Of a stretch of 64,000 nt of DNA, positions 21,035 through 32,691 are shown piece by piece. Made by a program: the position numbers and the translations under genes. This DNA comes from Halioglobus sp. (GTDB lineage Bacteria > Pseudomonadota > Gammaproteobacteria > Pseudomonadales > Halieaceae). The notes below the pieces were generated by a model, which was given only the letters and a program-made list of their open reading frames with translations, was not told where the DNA came from and did no database searches. Each line of letters opens with the position of its first letter. Position 1 is the first letter of the stretch. The stretch is from positions 310,001 through 374,000 of the forward strand of contig JAQWNG010000015.1 of assembly GCA_029246385.1 (NCBI GenBank), in the 5' to 3' direction.

Positions 21035-21838
21035 ATGCCAATTTCATTACTCGCTCCGCTTTGCGCACTGCTGTATCTGGCCGCCACCGGACTTCAATTG
21101 CGACACCTCTCGCAACAGCACACGGGACTCGACCGCGGCGTCTTTGCACTCGGCTTGTTCGCACTTGCATTCCATATGCTTATTGTTTGGAAAATTGTAT
21201 TTCCCAGTGAGGGAGTCGACTTGGGGATTTTCAAGGTTGCCGCGCTGATTTCTCTGGTAATCAACATGGCCTGCGTCACATCTTTGACCCGCAGGCCGTT
21301 GCAGAACTTATTGGTGGTGCTCTTCCCGCTTTCGGCCCTGACGGTGTTGGTAGCCACTTTTGCACCCGACACGATTCCACTCCAAGCCCGTCTTAGTGCC
21401 GGCATGATCTTACATATAAGCAGTTCTATCCTGGCCTATGCGATACTCACATTAGCGGCCATTCAGGCCACCGTGTTGGCCTTGCAGGACCACCAGCTGA
21501 AGAATCGCCAAACCCGCGGAATTGTCAAAGTACTGCCGCCGCTGCAACTGATGGAAGCTATGTTATTTGAGCTTCTGTGGATTGGCGTGGTGCTGCTGAC
21601 TATCGCTATTGCTTCAGGCGCCGTATTTATCGACGATATTTTCAAGCAAAGTTTAGTGCACAAGACTACGCTGACGATCGCAGCTTGGTTGCTGTTTTCT
21701 ACCTTACTATGGGGACACTACCAACTGGGATGGCGCAGCCACACTGCTGTGCGCTTCACGCTTGTAGGCTTTGGGCTGCTGGTGCTGGCTTTCTTCGGCT
21801 CTAAATTGGTGATGGAGTTGATCTTGCACCGTGGATGA
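21035..21838 (+). CDS. CcsA/YpjD-type cytochrome c assembly-like inner membrane protein
   Basis: Multiple TM helices, HISSSILAYAILTLAAIQA, HKTTLTIAAWLLFSTLLWGHYQLGWR; divergent from ffh. The ORF track start at 20747 overlaps ffh antisense and is rejected. Confidence 0.85.
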   Translation: MPISLLAPLCALLYLAATGLQLRHLSQQHTGLDRGVFALGLFALAFHMLIVWKIVFPSEGVDLGIFKVAALISLVINMACVTSLTRRPLQNLLVVLFPLSALTVLVATFAPDTIPLQARLSAGMILHISSSILAYAILTLAAIQATVLALQDHQLKNRQTRGIVKVLPPLQLMEAMLFELLWIGVVLLTIAIASGAVFIDDIFKQSLVHKTTLTIAAWLLFSTLLWGHYQLGWRSHTAVRFTLVGFGLLVLAFFGSKLVMELILHRG

Positions 21839-21928
21839 TTCGTTACCAAAAAACACACTGCCACTTGCTCAGGCGATGGTTTTTCTTCAAGATCTTGGGC
21901 GCCCCTGTCTACGAGGTTCACACCGGCT

Positions 21929-23185
21929 TTGAACGAAGCACCGCTGGGTATGTTGTTTTCAATTCTTGCTGCGCTCGTCATTGCCTCGGCCTTCTTCTCC
22001 AGTGCAGAAACCGCGATGATGACGCTCAATCGTCATAAATTGAGGCATCTGCAGAAAAACAAGATTGGTGGAGCGGTCCGTGCCGGAAAATTACTGGATC
22101 GCCCAGACCGGCTGATTGGCTTGATCCTGATCGGCAACAATCTAGTCAACATTTTCGCCTCAGCCGTCGCAACAGTAATCTCCATTCGACTGTGGGGTGA
22201 TGCCGGCGTCTACATCGCCACGGGCACACTAACAGTAGTGATTCTTGTTTTTGCCGAAGTCACACCAAAAACAATCGCTGCCCTGCACCCAGAGAGGGTG
22301 GCATTCCCCGCCAGCGTCATCTTGCTGCCGCTGATGGCACTGATGAGCCCTGTCGTCGCAATGGTGAATGCGGTAACCAATAGACTCTCCCGACTGCTCG
22401 GCTTTGATCCAAAAAAAGAGGCCTACGAACACGTCTCCGCTGATGAGTTAAGAACCATCGTAACCGATGCGGGCAACTTAATTCCGGCAAGGCACAGGGA
22501 GCTATTGATCAACATTATGGATCTAGTGCAGGTCTCGGTCGACGACATTATGGTGCCTCGCAATGAAGTGTACGGCATTAATCTCGACAACACTGACCAA
22601 GAAATACTACTTAAGATTCAATCGACCGCGCACACGCGATTGCCAGTCTGGCGCGATGACATCAATAACATCATTGGCGTACTGCACATGCGCAGTATCA
22701 GTCGCGTAGTGAATGGGCTGACACTGAATCGCGTCGCACTAGAGCGAGAGATGGAAAAACCTTATTTTGTCCCAGAAAGCACACCCCTGCATACTCAGCT
22801 CATAAATTTTCAGGAAATGAAAAAGCCGCTGGCCTTTGTTGTCGACGAGTACGGTGAAGTCCGGGGTGTGGTCGCGCTCGGCGATATTCTCGAAGAAATC
22901 GTCGGAGACTTCACCTCCAATATGGCTGAAACAGCGGAGAGTATCCTGCTAGAACGTGACGGAAGCTACATCATCGATGGCACAGAAAATATTCGCGACA
23001 TCAACAAAACTCTAGGATGGAATCTGCCCAAAGATGGGCCAAAAACGCTAAGCGGACTAATACTGGAGTATCTAGAGTCTTTCCCCGCCGCCTCTGTCGG
23101 CCTGACCATAGAAAACTACCGATTAGAAATTCTCGAGCTTGAGGGGAATGTCGTGCGTTCGGTGAGAGCTCAACCTTTCGCCTGA
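21929..23185 (+). CDS. CNNM-domain (HlyC/CorC family) transporter
   Basis: N-terminal DUF21/CNNM TM region (FFSSAETAMMTLNRHKLRHL), CBS pair, CorC_HlyC C-terminus (LGDILEEIVGDF). Confidence 0.92.
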   Translation: MNEAPLGMLFSILAALVIASAFFSSAETAMMTLNRHKLRHLQKNKIGGAVRAGKLLDRPDRLIGLILIGNNLVNIFASAVATVISIRLWGDAGVYIATGTLTVVILVFAEVTPKTIAALHPERVAFPASVILLPLMALMSPVVAMVNAVTNRLSRLLGFDPKKEAYEHVSADELRTIVTDAGNLIPARHRELLINIMDLVQVSVDDIMVPRNEVYGINLDNTDQEILLKIQSTAHTRLPVWRDDINNIIGVLHMRSISRVVNGLTLNRVALEREMEKPYFVPESTPLHTQLINFQEMKKPLAFVVDEYGEVRGVVALGDILEEIVGDFTSNMAETAESILLERDGSYIIDGTENIRDINKTLGWNLPKDGPKTLSGLILEYLESFPAASVGLTIENYRLEILELEGNVVRSVRAQPFA

Positions 23186-23247
23186 TCCATCAGAATATTG
23201 TTCGCGGCCACGCGCAGCAAATCGTCCGAGATTTGACGCGCATAGAT

Positions 23248-23439
23248 TTATAGCAGCTGGATGCTAGTGCTTGCCTGACGGCGTTTACGCGCGACGCGCA
23301 ATAACTCGTGTTTTTGCTCATCGGTAGCCATAAACCAGTCTGTAATTTCATCGGCAGAACGGTAACACCCCATACAGATATCATTCTCGTCCAAAGCACA
23401 TATTGAAACGCAAGGTGATTTGATCTCCTCGGTGCTCAT
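23248..23439 (-). CDS. DUF1289-family small cysteine-rich protein
   Basis: [50 protein letters not shown]. Confidence 0.85.
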   Translation of the reverse strand: MSTEEIKSPCVSICALDENDICMGCYRSADEITDWFMATDEQKHELLRVARKRRQASTSIQLL

Positions 23440-23975
23440 TGCTGCTCCTTCAACTGCGCAGTATAGCGCTGCCCGTTGCGCATGTAGTGATCTGCATTGT
23501 AAATCAAGCCCAACTGCTGTTCCTGAGATAATTGGGACTTGATTTTGGCGGGCGATCCTAACACCAAAGACCCATCGGGAATATCCATACCCTCCGTCAC
23601 CAGAGCATTAGCGCCTATCAGACACCCCTTTCCCACCGTTGCTCCGTTAAGGACAACAGCATTTATGCCCACTAGGGATCCATCCCCGATAGTGCACCCG
23701 TGTAACATTGCATTGTGACCCACGGTCACATTCTCGCCCACTATCAGCGGGAAACCAGGGTCAGCGTGCAACACCGTGCCGTCCTGAATATTACTGCCCG
23801 CGCCAACCTCAATCCGATCGGCGTCACCGCGCAAAACACAGCTGAACCATACGCTGGCGTTTTCATGCAAAATCACCTCACCAATAACAGCGGCATTTGG
23901 CGCAATAAATTGTCCCTCGCCTATCAGCGTCACATGTTTATCACCCAGACTATATTTCATGGTTGCTGTGTCCAA
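23436..23975 (-). CDS. Gamma-carbonic anhydrase family protein
   Basis: Left-handed beta-helix hexapeptides; [34 protein letters not shown]...[38 protein letters not shown]. Confidence 0.92.
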   Translation of the reverse strand: MDTATMKYSLGDKHVTLIGEGQFIAPNAAVIGEVILHENASVWFSCVLRGDADRIEVGAGSNIQDGTVLHADPGFPLIVGENVTVGHNAMLHGCTIGDGSLVGINAVVLNGATVGKGCLIGANALVTEGMDIPDGSLVLGSPAKIKSQLSQEQQLGLIYNADHYMRNGQRYTAQLKEQQ

Positions 23976-24574
23976 TCCCGTTCTAAATCAAAACCAACAT
24001 CGTAGGCGACATTGGCCAACATCACCAGTATAGCCGCAGTGACGCCCCAAATATCATCCTTGCCCACTTGATAACGCGGTACGCGACGAGACTGACCCCC
24101 ATAAGACATCGTCTCCATCCGGAATATCTTCGGATCACTAAAAACCGCAAGAGGTACAAAAAACACACTATCAAACTCATCAGAGTCAACCACCAGATCA
24201 GGGGCCGCAGGCACACTGGCTACACAGGGAAAAACCTCAAAACCAGTGCGCGTAATCAGCGGTTGCAACTCTCCCAGAGGCCTAATCTTTGACAATGGCA
24301 GGCCTACCTCCTCCATCGCTTCGCGTGTTGCCGTCTCCCAAGGCGAGAAGTCTTCTGCCTCGCGCTTACCGCCAGCAAAGGCGATCTCTCCCGGATGCAG
24401 TTTCAGATGCATGGCTCGACGACCTAATAGTACGCGGGGCTTTGGTTCTTCGGTCAATGCTGCTAGTACAGCGGCCTGAGGCCATGAGCCTTTTCCTAGA
24501 GGCTGCTCCCAAGGATTTTGATCCAGAGCTAGGCACAGATCAATCCGCTGCAGTAGGTCATCAGAAGCCGTCAT
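23957..24574 (-). CDS. CoA pyrophosphatase / NUDIX hydrolase
   Basis: Nudix-like [34 protein letters not shown]. Confidence 0.88.
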   Translation of the reverse strand: MTASDDLLQRIDLCLALDQNPWEQPLGKGSWPQAAVLAALTEEPKPRVLLGRRAMHLKLHPGEIAFAGGKREAEDFSPWETATREAMEEVGLPLSKIRPLGELQPLITRTGFEVFPCVASVPAAPDLVVDSDEFDSVFFVPLAVFSDPKIFRMETMSYGGQSRRVPRYQVGKDDIWGVTAAILVMLANVAYDVGFDLERDWTQQP

Positions 24575-24893
24575 GAATTTGGCAGGTCAGTGACGCATGC
24601 AACAACATCCCAAGCGGGCTGCTCATAGGGATGAGCATCCAGCAGTGCGGCGACTGCAGCATGGATAAAGTCTGCCTCGCACACCAGTTCCACTCGGTAC
24701 TCCGCCACACTTTGACGCTTGCCCTGTTCACCTAAAAAAGGTGTGCTGCCTTGTAAAGGGCGAAACTCGCCGTCACCAAGCACCTGCCAGCAGCACATGT
24801 CATAGTCTCCAATACACCCTGCACCGGCCGCAAATACGGCGACCTTAACCTGCTCTACATGCGATTCGGGCACGTAAAAGCACAGCTTATACA

Positions 24894-24894
<1 letters not shown>
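24571..24894 (-). CDS. NIF3-like / YqfO-type small domain protein
   Basis: MYKLCFYVPESHVEQVKVAVFAAGAGCIGDYDMCCWQVLGDGEFRPLQGSTPFLG...DAHPYEQPAWDVV. Confidence 0.85.
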
Positions 24895-27082
<2,188 letters not shown>

Positions 27083-27086
27083 AGAC

Positions 27087-27125
27087 GAAAAAGCCGACAC
27101 TGGGCCGGCTCTCTAAAGTCGGCTA
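27087..27125 (-). terminator. Intrinsic terminator downstream of the small acidic-tail gene
   Basis: Minus-strand AGCCGAC ... GTCGGCT followed by TTTTT, just before queA; the loop contains GCCGGC. Confidence 0.65.
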
Positions 27126-27131
27126 AACAGC

Positions 27132-27410
27132 CTATTTATCTTCTTCCCCGGCGGCTGCCTCTTCAGCAACCTCTTCTTCGGCGGACGCCTGCTCCGCAGC
27201 AGCAGTTTCCTCTACCGCCTCGTCAGCCATCTCGTCTTCAACAGCAGGCTTGCTTGGTAGTGTTACTTTGATTAGGTCTTCCGCCAACAAGACGCGGGTC
27301 TTTTCTTCACCGTTAACGGCTTTCTTATTTACATCTTTCACTGCGTAACGCGCATCACCACGCTTATAAATAGTATATTCAGCAGTCTTTTTAACTAATT
27401 TCATCGCCAT
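27132..27410 (-). CDS. Small protein with basic N-terminal domain and Glu/Ala-rich acidic tail
   Basis: MKLVKKTAEYTIYKRGDARYAVKDVNKKAVNGEEKTRVLLAEDLIK plus tail EDEMADEAVEETAAAEQASAEEEVAEEAAAGEEDK. Confidence 0.75.
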   Translation of the reverse strand: MAMKLVKKTAEYTIYKRGDARYAVKDVNKKAVNGEEKTRVLLAEDLIKVTLPSKPAVEDEMADEAVEETAAAEQASAEEEVAEEAAAGEEDK

Positions 27411-27530
27411 GTTCTTTTCTCCCTAGATACTCAGATCAATCGCCCCGGCTAGGGCAAACTGTATAGAATCAGCTTGCGCTGAACCCGGCGGCAGTGTACA
27501 GGCAAACTCTCTGGGGGTTAAGGAAATTTA

Positions 27531-27558
27531 TTGAACTTTGAGTCTCGATTGCTATAAT
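27531..27558 (+). promoter_or_regulatory. Sigma-70 promoter for tRNA-Leu
   Basis: TTGAAC - 16 bp - TATAAT upstream of the tRNA gene. Confidence 0.8.
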
Positions 27559-27610
27559 CTCGCGCTCTGCTGGGAGCGACGCACTCATTTGCGTCGTCCC
27601 ATCCCTCTAT

Positions 27611-27697
27611 GCCGGAGTGGTGAAATTGGTAGACACGTCGGATTCAAAATCCGATTCTCGCAAGAGAGTGCCGGTTCAAGTCCGGCCTTCGGTACCA
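27611..27697 (+). tRNA. tRNA-Leu (anticodon CAA)
   Basis: 87 nt including CCA; acceptor GCCGGAG/CTTCGGT, anticodon loop TTCAAAA, long variable arm, GGTTCAAGTCC T-loop. Confidence 0.95.
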
Positions 27698-27748
27698 AGC
27701 AACGTTTAGTCCTTTATTCAAAGGCTTTGCCGCAACTGTGATTATGAG

Positions 27749-27782
27749 TTGGCACAAATTGGCACAAACTCATGGCACAAAA
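27749..27782 (+). repeat. Direct repeats TTGGCACAAA x2 plus TGGCACAAAA
   Basis: TTGGCACAAATTGGCACAAACTCATGGCACAAAA directly read, immediately upstream of and overlapping the integrase fragment start. Confidence 0.75.
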
Positions 27783-28038
27783 CCTCCTGCTCAGACCCTC
27801 CGGATATTACTTCCGTTATATCATTCGTCCCTGCCACCGACCGCTGTTTTCAATCAAAGAGCTACGGTATACTTCGCACACGCTGTCCCGCAGGCTGGCT
27901 AACAAACGAGCTAGAGTTCTAGCGGCTAAAGTTGAATCACCACTAGAGAGATTGGCAAGGACGCGATTGGTGTTTACCGACAAACAGATCAGGGAAACTA
28001 TAAGGCAGTATGTCGAAGAAGCTAGTGAGCAGTTCTAA
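27772..28038 (+). pseudogene. Truncated tyrosine-recombinase/integrase N-terminal domain remnant
   Basis: MAQNLLLRPSGYYFRYIIRPCHRPLFSIKELRYTSHTLSRRLANKRARVLA resembles the integrase N-terminal DUF6538-type region; the ORF stops at 88 aa with no catalytic domain; sits 75 bp after tRNA-Leu. Confidence 0.7.
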
Positions 28039-28101
28039 TTGATGTAAACTATAGTCGGGCAGGGAGCATATTCCCTGCCGACCAGAACCGTCCGCCAATA
28101 A

Positions 28102-28584
28102 GTAATCAGCCATAAGAACAATAAATACATACGTATCCCTCTCGGAATTATTGTCTGCCTGCTTACCGCCTGTACCACAAAACCACCGGAGATAAGCTTT
28201 TCAAATCCATCAGTTCTGAGTGGCACCTGGACCTCAAACAGTAGCACCTTGAATTCACGTGGGCAGAACACAACGAAGAAGAGGCTCGTGCTCGAGGTAA
28301 CGGATGAAGGCACCGTCACTGGAACCGCAAACTGGGAACTCCTGTCCGGGCCTGGCGGCCACGATCTCGACACAGTCAGCAACCATGATTCTGAACACCT
28401 GATCGGGTCCTTCAACCTGCATGACGGCGTGTTCTTTTTGGTGGAGACCGAAGAAAACGGATTCTGGCACTGTCGCGCCCTCACCGAGAATCTCCTTCAT
28501 TGCCACCTAGTCCAGCCAGGACTAAAGCATGTCTCAACATTTGCCATCTTCAGCCGCAGCAGCCAGCAGCAAAGCATCGGTTAA
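28102..28584 (+). pseudogene. Lipoprotein-like ORF without a conventional start codon upstream of its signal peptide
   Basis: Open frame from TAA at 28099; GTA ATC AGC CAT AAG AAC AAT AAA TAC ATA CGT ATC CCT CTC GGA ATT ATT GTC TGC CTG CTT ACC GCC TGT encodes ...IRIPLGIIVCLLTAC-TTKPPEISFSNPSVLSGTWTSNSS. The track start TTG at 28249 lies after the lipobox. Confidence 0.55.
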
Positions 28585-28662
28585 TTAAGCGGTGACTTGT
28601 GCACAGCCGTGGGGGCTGCTATTTTCTGCCTATGAAACACTAGGTTCGCAATAGGACAGCGC

Positions 28663-29166
28663 GTGGTCTATCAACATTATCATCAGAGCGATGAAGTTAT
28701 CGTAGCTGAACCCAATCGATCTGCCAGTTGGCAGGTAAACAAAATGGTTTTGATCGCAATGTGCTGCCTTTCAGGCTTAATCGCCGGAGGATTTGCGTTG
28801 ATGGGCGCCTGGCCCATCCTGCCATTTGCAGGACTGGAAATGGCCGCTCTAGGTTCCGCACTTTACTATGTATGTTGGAAACTGAGATACCGGCACGTTG
28901 TCACACTAGAAGCTGACAACGTCTTGATTCAAAAAGGGCATTATCATCCGCGCCAGCAGTGGCGCTTTGATCGCCAAAGCACTACCGTGCAGGTAGCGAC
29001 CAAGCCACATCCGTGGGATGCTCCAAAAATCAGTTTTTGCAACCGTGGAGAGCAAGTGAGTCTGGGTGAATTCCTGAACAAGGAAGATACAGATAAGTTG
29101 CTGGAACTCTTGCGCGATAAATTTCGCGTCCAAAGTCCCACAGCGACCGGACACAGGGATTTCTAG
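28663..29166 (+). CDS. DUF2244-type integral membrane protein
   Basis: EPNRSASWQVNKMVLIAMCCLSGLIAGGFALMGAWPILPFAGLEMAALGSALYYVCWKLRYRHVVTLEADNVLIQKG. Confidence 0.85.
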   Translation: MVYQHYHQSDEVIVAEPNRSASWQVNKMVLIAMCCLSGLIAGGFALMGAWPILPFAGLEMAALGSALYYVCWKLRYRHVVTLEADNVLIQKGHYHPRQQWRFDRQSTTVQVATKPHPWDAPKISFCNRGEQVSLGEFLNKEDTDKLLELLRDKFRVQSPTATGHRDF

Positions 29167-29406
29167 TCGCGCCCCAATGTAGACAATCAGTGGCGGCTAT
29201 CTGACCGCAAGGAGGACGGACATTCTATTCACGAATGGAGAATTTGAAACACCTGATCTGACGCAGACTGTGACAGCCATCAGCAGAAATCTGGGTAACG
29301 CAACATTCCTGTAGGTTAGCGTCAGCCAAAATGCGATCACGCTACCGAATCGCCCCCCCCCTTCTCAGCACCGCTAATATATAGGGCTGTGCCAGACTGA
29401 GCGTCT

Positions 29407-31317
29407 TCATACAATTCCCGGTCCGGTCGCACCATCGAAGCCTATTTCTTTCAGCGTCTCCCACTCTTCATCAGAGCGAACACCCTCAGCGATCACAATC
29501 ACACCGATAGCATGACCTACCGTACACAGATTACCCAATAAATTTTGGTTTGCCGCGTTTTCGTTGATGTCGCGCACAAAATTGGCATCAACTTTCAGGT
29601 AGTCCAAGCCCACATCATGCAGTTGCCCCAGTGCCGACATCTGATGGCCCATATGCTCGATGCCGATTTTAGCGCCGCGGGACTTGGCCCGGCTGCACAG
29701 TAATTTGAAACCACTTAGATGACGAAAAGCCATGGGTTCGGCTAATTCCATCCACAATTTTTGTGCCGCATCCGCATGAACAGATAATTGCTCGCTGATC
29801 CATTCAGCAAAGGACGGTTCCACCACAGCCGCCACTGACAAATTGACGCTAACCGGCTTACCTGTTTCTTGAATTTTGCGTAGTGCCAGCTGAACCACCT
29901 GCTGATCCAACATATGGGACATCTCGAGCCTGTTAACCCAGGGAAGAAATTCACCGGCTGTCAGAAGCTTTCCCTCCCAGGCAAGCCGCACCGGCGCTTC
30001 AATATGTATCAACCCACCATTGGTGCCAATGGCCGGGAAGGCAGCAAGAGAGAAAAGGTCCTCGCTAAACGCACGAACGAAGATATCACGCCAATACTGC
30101 ATCTGCTCCCGGACAGAGGTTAACTGTATATCGCTTTTTGCCGCCACATTAACTCGCGAAATACCTTCGTCAGCAGAGATCAGCATCGAACTATCCAGAC
30201 GCGTCATAATCTCGCCAATGGTGTCTCCTTGCTGATAGAGAGTCGCAGCCGCAGGCAAACCAGTGTCACCGCCGATACTGCGCGCTTCGAGCACCGCCCT
30301 GAGAGCCTGTTGGACTTCTTCCGCGGTCTTATCCGCTTCTATGGCACGCGGAACCAGAAGTGCAAAATCTGAACCATTGAGCCGACACGCGGCCGAGCGA
30401 CTATGGTTCGTGCTAATACTGTTCAAGCTCGCACCCATATCCGCGATCATGCGATCAATGAACGTGCGCCCATATTTTTCATTGAGCTCCATCAGCCCAG
30501 GCAGCCGTACCAGACAGATACTACCGGCTGAATTAACATCATCACCGTGTAAAGTCGCATCCAGTGACCTCATAAATGGTTCACGGTTCATCAGTCCACT
30601 CACTTTGTCGACATCAGCTCCACGCTGCGATTTCTCGAGGCGCTTGGCCTCTTGCGCCAGCATCTGTCTGATCCCGCCAGACAAGTTGTTCATAGAGCTA
30701 ACTACCTGACGAAACTCCAGTGTCTTTGGCTCGGGGATAGAAATAAAGCGACGTTCGCCAATTGCCGTAGCCTGATCTACCACGCTTTCAAGCGGTCGCA
30801 ATATAATCCTAAGCAGATAAACACCTAACGCACCGGCCAAAATCATAACCAATAGAAATAGCATCGCCATCTTCTGTGTGCTCTGCCATAGCTCCGCGTA
30901 GGCAAAGCGAGAATGACTGCGCAGTGTAAGTAAACCCACCTGCTGCCAACCTTTCATAACACTAGCAGTCCCCGACTCCACCTCGATGGGGAAAATTTTC
31001 ATAAACCAGTCGGGAGCATACCCTGTGTCCTGCGTGTCTTCGCGCAGTATCATGACCACTCCATCGGGATCGGTGAGCTGAATCAGCTCATAAAATCCCG
31101 TGTCAAATTGCGCTGAAAGCGTGAGCTCTAGCAGTACCTCGTCAGCATCCTGCTGCGTAAGGGAAAGAGCCAACGCTGCAGCGTTATCAGAATTTTTCAT
31201 ACTCAACTGCTGCTGAAGATAAGTCTTGGCCGATAGACTAGTCACGATAACACTGCCAACAAACACAAGGGTCAATAAAAATATGACCGCGACCCAGAGT
31301 TGCTTATATAAAGACAT
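29407..31317 (-). CDS. LapD-like c-di-GMP receptor (periplasmic domain, HAMP, degenerate GGDEF and EAL)
   Basis: N-terminal MSLYKQLWVAVIFLLTLVFVGSVIVTSLSAKTYLQQQL typical of LapD/MoxY N-domain; GGDEF site degenerate (RLNGSDFALLVP); EAL site altered (LIHIEAPVRL); adjacent to a LapG homologue. Confidence 0.85.
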   Translation of the reverse strand: MSLYKQLWVAVIFLLTLVFVGSVIVTSLSAKTYLQQQLSMKNSDNAAALALSLTQQDADEVLLELTLSAQFDTGFYELIQLTDPDGVVMILREDTQDTGYAPDWFMKIFPIEVESGTASVMKGWQQVGLLTLRSHSRFAYAELWQSTQKMAMLFLLVMILAGALGVYLLRIILRPLESVVDQATAIGERRFISIPEPKTLEFRQVVSSMNNLSGGIRQMLAQEAKRLEKSQRGADVDKVSGLMNREPFMRSLDATLHGDDVNSAGSICLVRLPGLMELNEKYGRTFIDRMIADMGASLNSISTNHSRSAACRLNGSDFALLVPRAIEADKTAEEVQQALRAVLEARSIGGDTGLPAAATLYQQGDTIGEIMTRLDSSMLISADEGISRVNVAAKSDIQLTSVREQMQYWRDIFVRAFSEDLFSLAAFPAIGTNGGLIHIEAPVRLAWEGKLLTAGEFLPWVNRLEMSHMLDQQVVQLALRKIQETGKPVSVNLSVAAVVEPSFAEWISEQLSVHADAAQKLWMELAEPMAFRHLSGFKLLCSRAKSRGAKIGIEHMGHQMSALGQLHDVGLDYLKVDANFVRDINENAANQNLLGNLCTVGHAIGVIVIAEGVRSDEEWETLKEIGFDGATGPGIV

Positions 31318-31357
31318 GTCATTACTCCCTTACATTCATAGCTTAACTGGGCTTAGC

Positions 31358-32029
31358 TTAGCGAAGCCCCTCTGCTGCAGCACGCTGAAGCACATCGCGC
31401 CAGCGTGAAAGCTTAGCTCCCGGGTCAGAAGTGGCCGGCGCCGCGGCACCTCCAACCCATAAACCGTTACTGTTGAATCCATAAACTGGTGTCAGATCTT
31501 TTCGACTGGAAGCTGGACCCACTGAGCGGATCAGGTTGTCAAGAATCATGGGGTCGGCTGAAGGGGAGGCATAATAAGCCAAAACCATGTGCGCTGCGGA
31601 AACACTGCCATTGCGGCCATCCATAAGCGCTTTAACATAGGTAATGCGAAGTCTATTGACATCAAGGCCCGCCAAGATCAACGTTATGTACTTGGCAATG
31701 GCAAAATCCTCGCAGTCACCCTCGCCATTACCCATGGTCTCTAGCGGTGTAGCCCAGTAGTCCTGCTGCCCCCAAGCCTCGGGATCGCCCACCCAACGAA
31801 TCTTCGAGTTAAAGAAATAGTTTACATTGATGAGTTTCTGCTCGTCTGGGAGCCCCTGAATATCGTCAATCATGACGCGCCACTGACCGACTAGGTCAGC
31901 CGCATTCTGGCCATAACGACTGAAAGCCAAGGACTGCATGCGGTCTAGGTCAGGCTTTGCAACCCCGAGACTGCCGGCCAGCATAGACACAGTCACCAGC
32001 CATCGCAAGGTATTGACGCCTAAAGGCAT
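31358..32029 (-). CDS. LapG-like bacterial transglutaminase-like cysteine proteinase
   Basis: Catalytic Cys in GNGEGDCEDFAIAKYITL, His in SAAHMVLAYY, Asp in ILDNLI; adjacent to the LapD homologue. Confidence 0.88.
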   Translation of the reverse strand: MPLGVNTLRWLVTVSMLAGSLGVAKPDLDRMQSLAFSRYGQNAADLVGQWRVMIDDIQGLPDEQKLINVNYFFNSKIRWVGDPEAWGQQDYWATPLETMGNGEGDCEDFAIAKYITLILAGLDVNRLRITYVKALMDGRNGSVSAAHMVLAYYASPSADPMILDNLIRSVGPASSRKDLTPVYGFNSNGLWVGGAAAPATSDPGAKLSRWRDVLQRAAAEGLR

Positions 32030-32192
32030 ATTCAGCGGTCCATATTAAGTATGGTCATTTGCAACATGGCCGATTGAGTCAAGCTTACACGGCAGCTGAC
32101 TGCTCACGCCCCACATTCGCATTTCCACTCAGCTAAACCCTATAGTGCCATAAATCAATGACACAATGTCCCGATATGTCATGGCTCCAAGA

Positions 32193-32441
32193 CTATCTGA
32201 GTTTAGACTCCACAAAAGTGGTTAGACTACCCACGGTAGCAAAAATGTCGGCACTAATTTCATCATCATCAACAGAAATACCGTATTGCTCCTCAAAACT
32301 CGCCAAGATGCCAATAACAGACATAGAATCCATTTCCGGTATCGCGCCTAAAACGGGGGTATCCGGATGCGGCTTGATTGCACCCGCTGAAATGCCCAGA
32401 TTTGACTGCAGGATCGCGATAACGTCTGACTGAATATTCAT
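32193..32441 (-). CDS. Acyl carrier protein, likely exosortase-A-system associated
   Basis: Phosphopantetheine serine in IPEMDSMSVIGILASFEEQYGISVDDDEISADIFATVGSL. Confidence 0.8.
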   Translation of the reverse strand: MNIQSDVIAILQSNLGISAGAIKPHPDTPVLGAIPEMDSMSVIGILASFEEQYGISVDDDEISADIFATVGSLTTFVESKLR

Positions 32442-32691
32442 AACTCATTTATTACCGTTCAATGCTTTGCGTGGGGGAGCGGCGTGGAAATGGCCGCAAG
32501 GCACCCGCCGGGATGCTCTATGCTAACCTCGCACCAAAATCTTCTCAAGGTTGAATTGTGACCCTGAATACATCCATGGTGGCCTTTCGCTAGACCGAAA
32601 AATCATTCTATGTCAGCCGGCACTGTCAGTCATTTATCTGCAATCCAGTGGGCAGTTACAGATCCCGCGGCAACACCTACAGCAGCAAACG

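Noticed and set aside
23190-23399. 69-aa minus-strand ORF overlapping the DUF1289 gene
   Set aside because: Alternative frame of the DUF1289 coding sequence; no recognisable domain.
28035-28506. Minus-strand ORFs (149 aa and 83 aa) across the lipoprotein-like region
   Set aside because: Opposite strand to a frame with a convincing lipobox signal; their sequences show no domain features.
29353-29361. C9 tract between the DUF2244 and LapD genes
   Set aside because: Located between convergent gene ends, so slippage would not alter a promoter or reading frame; no functional case.
32495-32511. GG-N10-GC match (CCGGCGGGTGCCTTGCG) on the minus strand upstream of the ACP gene
   Set aside because: GC-rich context makes chance spacing likely and the TTGG flank is missing; too weak to call a sigma-54 promoter.
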